This document shows positions 33,077-41,420 of a stretch of DNA of 64,000 bases, in pieces. A program made the translations under genes and the position numbers. This DNA is from Lacrimispora sinapis. GTDB taxonomy: Bacteria; Bacillota; Clostridia; Lachnospirales; Lachnospiraceae. Every line of letters starts with the position of its first letter. Within the stretch, counting starts at the first letter, position 1. Below the pieces are notes generated by a model. The model did not search any database and was not told the origin of the DNA. It worked only from the letters and a program-made list of their open reading frames with translations. The stretch spans positions 1,426,001 through 1,490,000 of the forward strand of contig NZ_CP141832.1 of NCBI RefSeq assembly GCF_043633585.1, read 5' to 3'.

Positions 33077-33117
33077 AAAAAGCTTCAGGCAAAATTTTAT
33101 GCTTGAAGCTTTTTTTA
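33077..33117 (+). terminator. Terminator of the small lipoprotein gene
   Basis: AAAAAGCTTCAGGCA (33077-33091) pairs with TGCTTGAAGCTTTTT (33100-33114) with one wobble and ends in a run of seven T residues. Confidence 0.88.
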
Positions 33118-33223
33118 TTATAAGTTATAATAGATTGTAACATATCTTCCTGTAACATACATCAATTCCTTTTAACCTATCAAGAATCTGTAGTTTGATT
33201 TCAGACCCATTTACCCTATCCTT

Positions 33224-33607
33224 ATGTCAGGGGGCCGCCGTTTCGTGACAGAAAAATTTGATTTATTAAGAATGCAACGCTATAATAACAAAAGAAAACC
33301 ATGGAGACAGTTCCAGTGGACGGTAAAAAAGATGAACAGCAGAAGTCCTCGCATTGTGGCTGTGCTTTTTTTGCTTGCCGGTCTGGAAGCAGCGTTTTTG
33401 ATTCCTGGCTGTGGACAGGCCATTCTTTCTGAGACCCGATCCCTCTTTGCTGTCAGCAGAGAGATGGAATTAAAGACGGAAAAAGGTTATCCTTATTCTG
33501 TTGATGCCGGGGAAACAAAGGAACATGGTTTTTCCCTGGATTGGAAAGACGGAAAAGTGAAGCTATGGCAGAAAGTAGAGCGGGCAGTCTTTCAAAAAAC
33601 TGATTGA
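33224..33607 (+). CDS. Hypothetical exported or membrane-anchored protein
   Basis: ORF of up to 127 residues. The in-frame ATG at 33332 would give a 91-residue protein starting MNSRSPRIVAVLFLLAGLE with a hydrophobic segment followed by IPGCG, which could be a lipobox or membrane anchor, and a charged C-terminal domain with LDWKDGKVKLW. None of the possible starts has a convincing ribosome site. The gene is in the 690-bp gap between the lipoprotein and purC; I do not recognise the family. Confidence 0.45.
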   Translation: MSGGRRFVTEKFDLLRMQRYNNKRKPWRQFQWTVKKMNSRSPRIVAVLFLLAGLEAAFLIPGCGQAILSETRSLFAVSREMELKTEKGYPYSVDAGETKEHGFSLDWKDGKVKLWQKVERAVFQKTD

Positions 33608-33655
33608 GAAACAGAAACGCATAGTGGTCATTAGTATTTATAATAAGAAAATCAG

Positions 33656-33684
33656 TTGCATTCCTATTTTCAGTGTATTATAAT
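33656..33684 (+). promoter_or_regulatory. Sigma-A promoter of purC-purF
   Basis: TTGCAT (33656-33661), 17-bp spacer, TATAAT (33679-33684). It lies about 70 nt before the purC start, with no purine riboswitch in the short leader. Confidence 0.8.
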
Positions 33685-33753
33685 TTCTACTGAAACACCA
33701 TAGTTTTATTTGAAAAACTAATAAATTAATTCAGAAAAGGACAGGTGGCTGCC

Positions 33754-34461
33754 ATGGAGAAAAAAGAAATGCTGTATGAAGGAAAAGCAAAAAAAGTTTA
33801 TATGACGGAAGATCCCGACGTATTGATTGTTTCATATAAAGATGATGCTACAGCGTTCAATGGCCTGAAAAAAGGTACCATTGTTGGAAAAGGTGCGATT
33901 AACAACCGAATGACCAATTTTATCTTCAAAAAGTTAGAAGCCAAAGGTGTTCCGACACATCTGGTGGAAGAATTAAGCGACCGTGAGACTGCGGTAAAAA
34001 AAGTGGAGATTGTTCCTCTTGAAGTGATTATCAGGAATTTCTCCGCCGGAAGCTTTGCCAAAAAGATGGGAATGGAAGAAGGCGTGAAGTTCTCCTGTCC
34101 GACGCTTGAATTCAGCTATAAAAATGATGATCTGGGAGATCCGTTCATCAATGACTATTATGCACTTGCATTAAATCTTGCCACTCAGGAAGAGATTGAT
34201 GCCATTACAAAGTATGCATTTAAAGTGAATGAAGTATTGCAGGAATATTTTGACGGTTTGAATATTGACCTCATTGATTTTAAACTTGAATTCGGCCGTT
34301 ACCATGGAGAGGTGATACTTGCCGATGAGATCTCTCCGGACACATGCAGGCTTTGGGACAAGGATACCCACGAAAAACTGGATAAGGACCGTTTCCGCAG
34401 AGATTTGGGAGATGCAGAAGGCGCATATGAGGAAGTGTTCCGCCGTCTTGGGATTCAGTAA
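33754..34461 (+). CDS. purC: Phosphoribosylaminoimidazole-succinocarboxamide synthase
   Basis: A 235-residue enzyme that joins aspartate to CAIR in de novo purine synthesis. MLYEGKAKKVY, KDDATAFNG, PLEVIIRNFSAGSFAK and LIDFKLEFGR match PurC, and the length is normal. ATG at 33754 with AGGTGG 5 nt upstream is chosen over GTG at 33745. purF follows after 27 bp. Confidence 0.97.
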   Translation: MEKKEMLYEGKAKKVYMTEDPDVLIVSYKDDATAFNGLKKGTIVGKGAINNRMTNFIFKKLEAKGVPTHLVEELSDRETAVKKVEIVPLEVIIRNFSAGSFAKKMGMEEGVKFSCPTLEFSYKNDDLGDPFINDYYALALNLATQEEIDAITKYAFKVNEVLQEYFDGLNIDLIDFKLEFGRYHGEVILADEISPDTCRLWDKDTHEKLDKDRFRRDLGDAEGAYEEVFRRLGIQ

Positions 34462-34488
34462 ACCGCACAGAGAGGGAAAAAACATTAG

Positions 34489-35931
34489 ATGAGTAACGAA
34501 TTAAACTTCAACATAGAGGAAGAGTTACATGAGGAATGCGGCGTCTTCGGTATGTATGATTTTGATGGTGCTGACGTTGCATCTACCATTTATTACGGAT
34601 TATTTGCTTTACAGCACAGAGGCCAGGAAAGCTGCGGGATTGCCGTCAGTGATACGGAAGGGCCCAAGGGAAAAGTGAGTGCCTATAAGGGGATGGGGTT
34701 ATGTAACGAAGTTTTTACTCCGGAGATTTTAGAAGGCCTTCATGGGAATATCGGAGTAGGTCATGTTCGTTATTCCACGGCCGGAAGCAGTACACGGGAG
34801 AATGCACAGCCTCTTGTCCTGAACTATGTAAAGGGTACTCTGGCAATGGCCCATAACGGCAATTTGGTGAATGCGCCGGAGCTTAGAAGAGAATTGGAAT
34901 ATGACGGGGCTATTTTTCAGACGACCATTGATTCAGAAGTGATTGCCTACCACATCGCCAGGGAACGGGTAAAGACTTCGTCCGTTGAGTCAGCAGTAGC
35001 CAATGCCATGAAAAAGATTGTAGGTGCTTATTCTCTGGTCGTTATGAGCCCGAGGAAGCTGATTGGAGCAAGAGACCCTTATGGGTTTAAACCTTTGTGC
35101 ATCGGGAAAAGGGATAATGCTTACATCATTGTATCGGAAAGCTGTGCGCTTGATACCATTGGAGCTGAATTTGTCCGGGATGTCTTACCGGGAGAGATTG
35201 TGACCATTACAAAGAATGGGATTGTTTCCGATACAAGACTTTGCCAGACAGACAAGTCAAAGGAAGCCAGATGTGTGTTTGAATATATTTATTTTGCTAG
35301 ACCGGACAGTGTTTTTGACGGAGTCAGCGTGTATCATGCAAGACTCTGTGCGGGACGTGCACTTGCTATAGATTCTCCGGTAGAGGCAGACCTGGTTGTA
35401 GGTGTTCCGGAATCCGGCAATGCGGCGGCACTCGGCTATTCCCTGCAGTCCGGAATCCCTTATGGAACGGCTTTTATTAAGAATTCTTATGTTGGAAGAA
35501 CTTTTATAAAGCCGAAGCAGAGCAACCGGGAATCCGCTGTGAGAATTAAACTAAATGTTTTAAAAGAAGCGGTTGTAGGAAAGCGTGTGATTATGATTGA
35601 TGATTCCATTGTCCGGGGGACCACCAGTGCGTTGATCGTCAATATGCTTCGGGAATCGGGAGCCAAAGAGGTCCATGTCCGCATCAGTGCGCCGCCGTTT
35701 CTCCATCCCTGCTATTTTGGAACGGATATACCGGATGAGGACCAGCTGATCGCCCATAACCGAAGCGTAGAAGAGATCCGGGACTTGTTGGGAGCGGATT
35801 CCCTGTCTTACTTAAATATAGACCGGTTACCGGAGATGGCGGCTGGTCTGCCGATCTGTACGGCTTGCTTTAGCGGCAATTATCCCATTGAACCGCCAAA
35901 AGAGGATATCCGCGGAGAATACAGCAGATAA
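34489..35931 (+). CDS. purF: Amidophosphoribosyltransferase
   Basis: A 480-residue enzyme that makes phosphoribosylamine from PRPP and glutamine. A 16-residue propeptide precedes the N-terminal nucleophile Cys17 (HEECGVFGMYD), as in the Bacillus type. The PRPP loop is VIMIDDSIVRGTTS. Cysteines in CVFEYIYF, HPCYFGTD and ICTACF correspond to the four ligands of the 4Fe-4S cluster of the Bacillus-type enzyme, so this is the iron-sulphur class. ATG at 34489 has AGAGGG upstream. Cotranscribed with purC. Confidence 0.97.
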   Translation: MSNELNFNIEEELHEECGVFGMYDFDGADVASTIYYGLFALQHRGQESCGIAVSDTEGPKGKVSAYKGMGLCNEVFTPEILEGLHGNIGVGHVRYSTAGSSTRENAQPLVLNYVKGTLAMAHNGNLVNAPELRRELEYDGAIFQTTIDSEVIAYHIARERVKTSSVESAVANAMKKIVGAYSLVVMSPRKLIGARDPYGFKPLCIGKRDNAYIIVSESCALDTIGAEFVRDVLPGEIVTITKNGIVSDTRLCQTDKSKEARCVFEYIYFARPDSVFDGVSVYHARLCAGRALAIDSPVEADLVVGVPESGNAAALGYSLQSGIPYGTAFIKNSYVGRTFIKPKQSNRESAVRIKLNVLKEAVVGKRVIMIDDSIVRGTTSALIVNMLRESGAKEVHVRISAPPFLHPCYFGTDIPDEDQLIAHNRSVEEIRDLLGADSLSYLNIDRLPEMAAGLPICTACFSGNYPIEPPKEDIRGEYSR

Positions 35932-35955
35932 AACGATCCGTATTGGGTGGGAGGA

Positions 35956-35996
35956 CTGCCTGACTGGCTGGAAAGAGGCCCGTCAGGCGGTTTTTT
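35956..35996 (+). terminator. Terminator of purC-purF
   Basis: CTGCCTGAC (35956-35964) pairs with GTCAGGCGG (35982-35990) with a wobble, followed by TTTTTT. Confidence 0.85.
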
Positions 35997-36068
35997 CTTC
36001 CCCTTTTCAAACAATAGAAAATATGATAACATAAAACTAACATGACCCCAAGGAGGAATATAGGAAAC

Positions 36069-37499
36069 ATGACAGATCGATACCAAAGCCCGTTGTCTGA
36101 GCGATATGCCAGCAAAGAGATGCAGTACATTTTTTCACCGGATAAGAAATTTAAAACCTGGAGAAAACTTTGGATTGCACTTGCGGAAGCAGAGAAAGAA
36201 CTGGGTCTTCCCATTACGGAAGAACAGATAGAAGAGTTAAAGGCGCACCAGGATGACATTAATTACGATGTGGCCAGACAGAGGGAAAAAGAGGTCCGCC
36301 ATGATGTTATGTCCCACGTATATGCATACGGTGTTCAGTGTCCAAAGGCCAAAGGCATCATTCATTTGGGTGCAACTTCCTGTTACGTTGGGGATAATAC
36401 GGATATCATTATTATGACAGAAGCTTTAAAGCTTGTAAGAAATAAATTGATCAATGTGATCGGAGAGCTGGCTCGATTTGCCGATGCTTATAAGGACCTT
36501 CCCACCCTTGCTTTCACCCATTTCCAGCCGGCCCAGCCTACCACCGTAGGAAAGCGTGCCACGCTCTGGATCCACGATCTGACTATGGATTTGGAGGATC
36601 TGGATTATCTGCTTGGATCTATCCGCCTTCTGGGTTCTAAAGGGACCACCGGCACTCAGGCCAGCTTTTTGGAACTCTTTGACGGGGATATGGATAAGGT
36701 AAGAAAGGTAGACACTCTGATTGCGGATAAGATGGGATTTACAGGATGCTATCCGGTTTCCGGCCAGACTTATTCCAGGAAGGTGGACAGCCGCGTGGTA
36801 AATGTTTTGGCAGGCATTGCACAGAGTGCGCATAAATTTTCCAACGACATCCGCCTGCTGCAGCACTTAAAGGAAGTGGAGGAACCATTTGAAAAGAGTC
36901 AGATCGGTTCTTCTGCCATGGCATACAAGCGTAATCCCATGAGAAGTGAGCGGATAGCCTCTCTTTCCAATTATGTGATGGCAGATGTCATGAATCCTAT
37001 GCTGGTTTCTTCCACCCAGTGGTTTGAACGGACGCTTGATGATTCTGCGAATAAACGATTAAGCGTTCCCGAAGGATTTCTTGCAATTGACGGTATCTTG
37101 GACCTCTATTTAAATGTTGTAGACGGACTGGTGGTTTATCCAAAAGTCATCGAAAAGCATATGATGGCAGAGCTTCCGTTTATGGCCACAGAAAATATTA
37201 TGATGGATGCAGTAAAGGCTGGCGGAGACCGTCAGGAGCTTCATGAAAAAATCAGGGAATTATCCATGGAAGCCGGACGGAATGTGAAGGAACGCGGCCT
37301 TGACAACAATCTTTTGGAGTTGATTGCAGCAGATCCGACCTTTAATCTGACACTTGATGATTTAAAAAAGAGCATGGAACCAGGAAGGTATGTTGGCTGT
37401 GCTCCTGTTCAGGTTACCAATTATCTGGAGGAAGTAATTAACCCTCTGCTTGAGGAAAACAAAGAGATCCTTGGACTGACAGCAGAGATTAACGTATAG
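36069..37499 (+). CDS. purB: Adenylosuccinate lyase
   Basis: A 476-residue fumarase-superfamily lyase that acts twice in purine synthesis, releasing fumarate from SAICAR and adenylosuccinate. HLGATSCYVGDNTD, THFQPAQPTTVGKR and the signature SSAMAYKRNPMRSE are visible. ATG at 36069 gives the normal N-terminus (MTDRYQSPL); AAGGAGG lies 12 nt upstream, rather far, and AGGAAAC is closer. It has its own terminator, so it is probably separately transcribed from purF. Confidence 0.96.
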   Translation: MTDRYQSPLSERYASKEMQYIFSPDKKFKTWRKLWIALAEAEKELGLPITEEQIEELKAHQDDINYDVARQREKEVRHDVMSHVYAYGVQCPKAKGIIHLGATSCYVGDNTDIIIMTEALKLVRNKLINVIGELARFADAYKDLPTLAFTHFQPAQPTTVGKRATLWIHDLTMDLEDLDYLLGSIRLLGSKGTTGTQASFLELFDGDMDKVRKVDTLIADKMGFTGCYPVSGQTYSRKVDSRVVNVLAGIAQSAHKFSNDIRLLQHLKEVEEPFEKSQIGSSAMAYKRNPMRSERIASLSNYVMADVMNPMLVSSTQWFERTLDDSANKRLSVPEGFLAIDGILDLYLNVVDGLVVYPKVIEKHMMAELPFMATENIMMDAVKAGGDRQELHEKIRELSMEAGRNVKERGLDNNLLELIAADPTFNLTLDDLKKSMEPGRYVGCAPVQVTNYLEEVINPLLEENKEILGLTAEINV

Positions 37500-37506
37500 T
37501 TATAAT

Positions 37507-37549
37507 GCGGGCGGACTAAAGAAATTTGGTCTGCCTGCGTTTTGTTTTT
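37507..37549 (+). terminator. Terminator after purB
   Basis: GCGGGCGGAC (37507-37516) pairs with GTCTGCCTGC (37529-37538) through two wobble pairs, followed by GTTTTGTTTTT. Confidence 0.8.
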
Positions 37550-37563
37550 ATCAGGAGGAATTC

Positions 37564-38457
37564 ATGAGCATCAATTTGGAATACTATAAGGTGTTTTATT
37601 ATGTGGCTCAGCTGGGCAGCATCACTCTGGCAGCGGAACGGTTATGCATCTCCCAGCCAGCGGTGAGCCAGGCCGTGAGGCAGCTGGAACAATCCTCAGA
37701 CAGCCAGCTTTTTTTGAGAACCTCAAAAGGAGTCCGTCTGACCCGGGAAGGCGAGTTTCTCTATGAATATGTAAAATCCGGTTTAGATAGTATCTGGCAC
37801 GGAGAAAATATGCTTAAGCGAATGAAGGACCTGGATACGGGCGAGGTGCGGATCGGAGCCAGTGATATGACTCTGCAGTTTTATTTGCTGCCCTACCTGG
37901 AACAATTCCATGAGCTTTATCCGGGGATTAAAGTTATGGTTTCCAACGGACCGACACCGGAGACCCTCCGTTTTTTATATGAGGGAAAGATCGACTTCGG
38001 AGTGGTCAGTACTCCTTTTGAAGCAAAGGCCGAAGTGCTCAGCACACCGGTGAAAGAGGTGGAGAATGTATTTGTTGCCGGTGATAAATTCCGTTATTTG
38101 GAAGGCAAAAAACTGAGTTATGATGTGTTAAAGGAGCTTCCATGCATTTTTCTGGAAAAAAACACCAGTACCAGAACCTTTATGGATCAGTATCTGGCAG
38201 AGCGGGGCGTGGAGGTGGAGCCGGAATTTGAACTCTCCACCAGTGACATGATCGTACAGTTTGCCATACGCAATCTTGGGGTCGGCTGTGTCATGTCGGG
38301 ATTTGCCAGGGTGGAACTGGAAAAAGGAAATTTACTGGAACTGAAATTTGAGGAGGAAATGCCCAAGCGCCACTTTTCCATTATCACAGACGGCAAAACC
38401 CCTGTTTCACCGGCTGGAAAGCGTTTGCTGCAGCTAATGACAAATGATATAAGCTAA
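37564..38457 (+). CDS. LysR-family transcriptional regulator
   Basis: A 297-residue LysR-type regulator. The winged helix-turn-helix covers residues 4-62 (YYKVFYYVAQLGSITLAAERLCISQPAVSQ), and the effector-binding domain follows with IGASDMTLQFYLLPYL and IRNLGVGCVMSGFA. AGGAGG is 5 nt before the ATG. It lies between purB and purA on the same strand, but LysR regulators usually control a divergent gene and none is present, so its target is unclear. Confidence 0.9.
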   Translation: MSINLEYYKVFYYVAQLGSITLAAERLCISQPAVSQAVRQLEQSSDSQLFLRTSKGVRLTREGEFLYEYVKSGLDSIWHGENMLKRMKDLDTGEVRIGASDMTLQFYLLPYLEQFHELYPGIKVMVSNGPTPETLRFLYEGKIDFGVVSTPFEAKAEVLSTPVKEVENVFVAGDKFRYLEGKKLSYDVLKELPCIFLEKNTSTRTFMDQYLAERGVEVEPEFELSTSDMIVQFAIRNLGVGCVMSGFARVELEKGNLLELKFEEEMPKRHFSIITDGKTPVSPAGKRLLQLMTNDIS

Positions 38458-38557
38458 AATTATGAGGAATATAAATAATATTGATTTTACTTATGGAATA
38501 CTTTGCGCTATCATAGAGTAGTAAAAGGTATTATTCACTCGAAGGAGGAACAATCAA

Positions 38558-39835
38558 ATGGTAAGAGCAATCGTAGGCGCCAATTGGGGCGACGAAGGAA
38601 AAGGCAAGATCACGGATATGCTGGCAAAGGAATCTGATATCATCATTCGTTATCAGGGCGGAAGTAATGCCGGACATACAATCATCAACAATTACGGAAA
38701 GTTTGCACTTCACCTTCTGCCGTCAGGTGTATTCTACAATCATACGACAAGTATTATCGGCAATGGCGTGGCATTAAACATCCCGTTCCTTGTAAAGGAA
38801 GTCGGAGATCTTGTAAGCAAAGGCGTTCCAAAACCTCAGATTCTGGTTTCTGACCGTGCACAGATTTTGATGCCGTATCACATTTTGTTTGATCAGTATG
38901 AGGAAGAGCGTCTGGGCAAACAGTCCTTTGGTTCCACAAAATCCGGGATTGCTCCATTTTATTCAGATAAATATGCAAAGATCGGTTTTCAGGTAAGTGA
39001 GCTTTTTGATGAGGAAGCCTTAAAAGAAAAGGTTTTCCGTGTTTGCGAGACAAAAAATGTTTTATTAGAGCATCTTTATCATAAGCCTGTCATCAATCCG
39101 GAAGAATTATTAAAGACCCTTCATGAATACCGGGAGATGGTAGAACCGTTCGTATGCGATGTATCCAAATATCTTCATGATGCTATTAAGGAAGGGAAAA
39201 ACATTCTTCTGGAAGGCCAGTTAGGATCTTTAAAGGATACGGATCACGGCATCTACCCTATGGTGACCTCTTCGTCAACTCTGGCGGCTTACGGGGCCAT
39301 TGGTGCAGGTATTCCGCCTTATGAGATCAAAAACATTACAACGGTTGTAAAAGCCTATTCCAGTGCAGTTGGTGCAGGTGCATTTGTCAGCGAGATTTTC
39401 GGTGAGGAAGCAGATGAATTAAGACGCAGAGGCGGTGACGGCGGAGAGTTCGGTGCCACCACAGGACGTCCGAGACGTATGGGATGGTTTGATGCGGTTG
39501 CTTCCAGATATGGCTGCCGTATTCAGGGTGCCACAGAGGTGGCTTTGACCGTACTTGATGTTCTTGGATATCTTGATGAGCTTCCGGTTTGTATCGGATA
39601 TGAGATCGACGGTAAGGTAACAAAGGATTTTCCCACCACGGCAAAGCTTAATCAGGCAAAACCGGTTTATACCACACTTCCAGGCTGGAAATGCGAGATC
39701 CGGGGCATCAAGAAATACGAGGATCTTCCGGAGAACTGCAGAAAGTATATCGAATTCATCGAGCAGGAACTTGAGACACCAATTACAATGGTATCCAATG
39801 GACCAGGAAGAGACGAAATCATTTACCGCAAATAA
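38558..39835 (+). CDS. purA: Adenylosuccinate synthetase
   Basis: A 425-residue GTP-dependent ligase converting IMP and aspartate to adenylosuccinate. The start is MVRAIVGANWGDEGKGKITD, followed by QGGSNAGHTI, the IMP loop region and GGDGGEFGATTGRPRRMGW with the C-terminal half. AAGGAGG lies 10 nt before the ATG. It works with PurB, encoded just upstream. Confidence 0.97.
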   Translation: MVRAIVGANWGDEGKGKITDMLAKESDIIIRYQGGSNAGHTIINNYGKFALHLLPSGVFYNHTTSIIGNGVALNIPFLVKEVGDLVSKGVPKPQILVSDRAQILMPYHILFDQYEEERLGKQSFGSTKSGIAPFYSDKYAKIGFQVSELFDEEALKEKVFRVCETKNVLLEHLYHKPVINPEELLKTLHEYREMVEPFVCDVSKYLHDAIKEGKNILLEGQLGSLKDTDHGIYPMVTSSSTLAAYGAIGAGIPPYEIKNITTVVKAYSSAVGAGAFVSEIFGEEADELRRRGGDGGEFGATTGRPRRMGWFDAVASRYGCRIQGATEVALTVLDVLGYLDELPVCIGYEIDGKVTKDFPTTAKLNQAKPVYTTLPGWKCEIRGIKKYEDLPENCRKYIEFIEQELETPITMVSNGPGRDEIIYRK

Positions 39836-39847
39836 TGATAATTAAAT

Positions 39848-39896
39848 AAACGGAGAACATGGAAAAAGCATCGGCTTATCCTGTTCTCCGTTTTTT
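39848..39896 (+). terminator. Terminator between convergent purA and the small membrane protein gene
   Basis: AAACGGAGAACA (39848-39859) pairs with TGTTCTCCGTTT (39882-39893), followed by T residues. The arms are A-rich upstream, so it may work in both directions. Confidence 0.85.
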
Positions 39897-40128
39897 ATTT
39901 TTTCGGGTCTTTCTTTTCTGTCTGATTTTTTCCGGTATCAGGCTTTAATACCCGGTACACCAGTTGGCTGGCATAGATGATGCACGGAACGATAACGGTG
40001 GAAAAAATAGCAGCCATCAGCCAGTTTTTGGAGTCTGGATGACGGGAAAAAGCAGATACGATGGCAATGATGTACATGGATAAAATAAAAATAATTCCAA
40101 TCATGGCCAGTGGGCGCTTCCATTTCAT
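39895..40128 (-). CDS. Small membrane protein (77 residues)
   Basis: Two hydrophobic segments (about residues 6-28 and 37-59, LAMIGIIFILSMYIIAIVS and MAAIFSTVIVPCIIYAS) and a highly charged Lys-rich C-terminal tail ending KKDPKK. ATG at 40128 has GCGAGG about 9 nt upstream; a longer reading from 40155 is possible. It belongs to a common Lachnospiraceae hypothetical type with no known function. Monocistronic. Confidence 0.75.
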   Translation of the reverse strand: MKWKRPLAMIGIIFILSMYIIAIVSAFSRHPDSKNWLMAAIFSTVIVPCIIYASQLVYRVLKPDTGKNQTEKKDPKK

Positions 40129-40311
40129 AAGAGATACCTCGCTTTCTGAAACCAATTATTTTTCTTATTATATCCTAAAAGCGTGAAATTGTAAAAGAAA
40201 ACCTTAGAGATTCTTTATAAATTCTTATAACTTGTAACCTGTACATTTCCAATAAAGTATAGTAAAATTTTAATAAATATGAAGTACGGCTTGAAAGGAG
40301 TGTAAGAATCC

Positions 40312-41391
40312 TTGAAAAAAAGATGGTTTATGGCGTCCATATGTATTGCTCTATGTCTGGGCAGTTCCATGGCTTCAGCCGCACAGGAAACAAGCACTCT
40401 GCTGCAGGAGGGGGATTTACAGGCATTAGAGCCCAAATGGGAGTGGCAAAAGGATTATAACGGATGGAAGTATATCAATGACCGGGGAACTTACAAAAGG
40501 AATACCTGGCAGAAAATAAATGGTTTTTGGTACTACTTTGATAACGATGGTTACATGGCTACGGATTGGAAAAAGATAGGCGGAATAGAGTATTGTTTTT
40601 CTGAGAGCGGGGAGCTGGAGGTTGGCTGGCTGTATCATGAGGAGGAGGAAAAGTGGCATTATTACACGGAAGACGGTTTTGCACAAAAGGGCTGGTATCA
40701 GGAAAAGGACGGAAGCTGGTACTGGTTTTCCAACAAAGGGGAGATGGTATCCTCCGGTTATAAAAATATATCCGGAAAGAGATATTATTTTTTTGATAAC
40801 GGCCAGATGGCAGCGAACCAGTATGTGGGACTTGCCTATATGGATGAAAACGGCATAAGAAACAGGGATAGGGATATAGCCATTCAAGGAAAGAAAGATT
40901 CCTATACGATTACGCCGGAAGTTAAGGAGGCATTTACAGAAGCCTCCAAAAACATTCCCAGGTATTGGGTGAAGAAATTTGTGGATCAGGGCTGGCAGGT
41001 CCTTTATTATCCGAATAAAAAGTATTTTTCTGCACCTGTCACAGGAAGCGGCGTTTATTACGTGTGCCATAAGCTGGATACCAATTATAAAAAGATCAAA
41101 ATCTGCAATCCGTCGGATTTGACAGAAGCATTTGGTGAATATATCGGTTATGCCTCCGGATGTTATGACCGTAACAGTACGGCCGCCATAGATTTGGTTA
41201 TGAACCGGGATTCTGTAGATGAATTTGTGTATATACCAGACTATTTTGAAGATGATCTGGTCTTTTATTTTGGAAAGCTGGTAGGGGCTTATGCAGGGTC
41301 TCCGTCGACCAGATCTGAAATGCAGAAAGAAGCTCCTGAAGTGACGGAGATATTAAACAATATTTTATATGGACAGGTAAAAAAAGAGTAA
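40312..41391 (+). CDS. Exported protein with choline-binding (cell wall-binding) repeats
   Basis: A 359-residue secreted protein. A signal peptide (KKRWFMASICIALCLGSSMASA) precedes about five CW_binding_1-type repeats of the GWKYIND, GFWYYFDNDGYMATDWKK, GSWYWFSNKGEMVSSGYK kind (about residues 45-190). The C-terminal 165 residues form a separate domain (EAFTEASKNIPRYWVKK, TNYKKIKICNPSDLTEAFGEY) that I do not recognise and that lacks obvious catalytic motifs. The start is TTG at 40312 with AAAGGAG 12 nt upstream; the next Met would lose the basic signal start. It probably attaches to the cell wall. Confidence 0.82.
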   Translation: MKKRWFMASICIALCLGSSMASAAQETSTLLQEGDLQALEPKWEWQKDYNGWKYINDRGTYKRNTWQKINGFWYYFDNDGYMATDWKKIGGIEYCFSESGELEVGWLYHEEEEKWHYYTEDGFAQKGWYQEKDGSWYWFSNKGEMVSSGYKNISGKRYYFFDNGQMAANQYVGLAYMDENGIRNRDRDIAIQGKKDSYTITPEVKEAFTEASKNIPRYWVKKFVDQGWQVLYYPNKKYFSAPVTGSGVYYVCHKLDTNYKKIKICNPSDLTEAFGEYIGYASGCYDRNSTAAIDLVMNRDSVDEFVYIPDYFEDDLVFYFGKLVGAYAGSPSTRSEMQKEAPEVTEILNNILYGQVKKE

Positions 41392-41419
41392 GCGGTTCTG
41401 GAGAGATCCAGGCCGCTTT
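41390..41419 (-). terminator. Terminator shared by the wall-binding protein and ABC-F genes
   Basis: AGCGG-CTGG and CCAG-CCGCT arms (41391-41417) with small bulges. On the minus strand it is followed by ACTCTTTTTTT, so it serves the ABC-F gene well; the plus-strand T-run is weaker. Confidence 0.7.
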
Positions 41420-41420
41420 C

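Noticed and set aside
33608..33753. Purine riboswitch ahead of purC
   Set aside because: The leader after the promoter is only about 60 nt, AT-rich, and lacks the conserved aptamer sequences.
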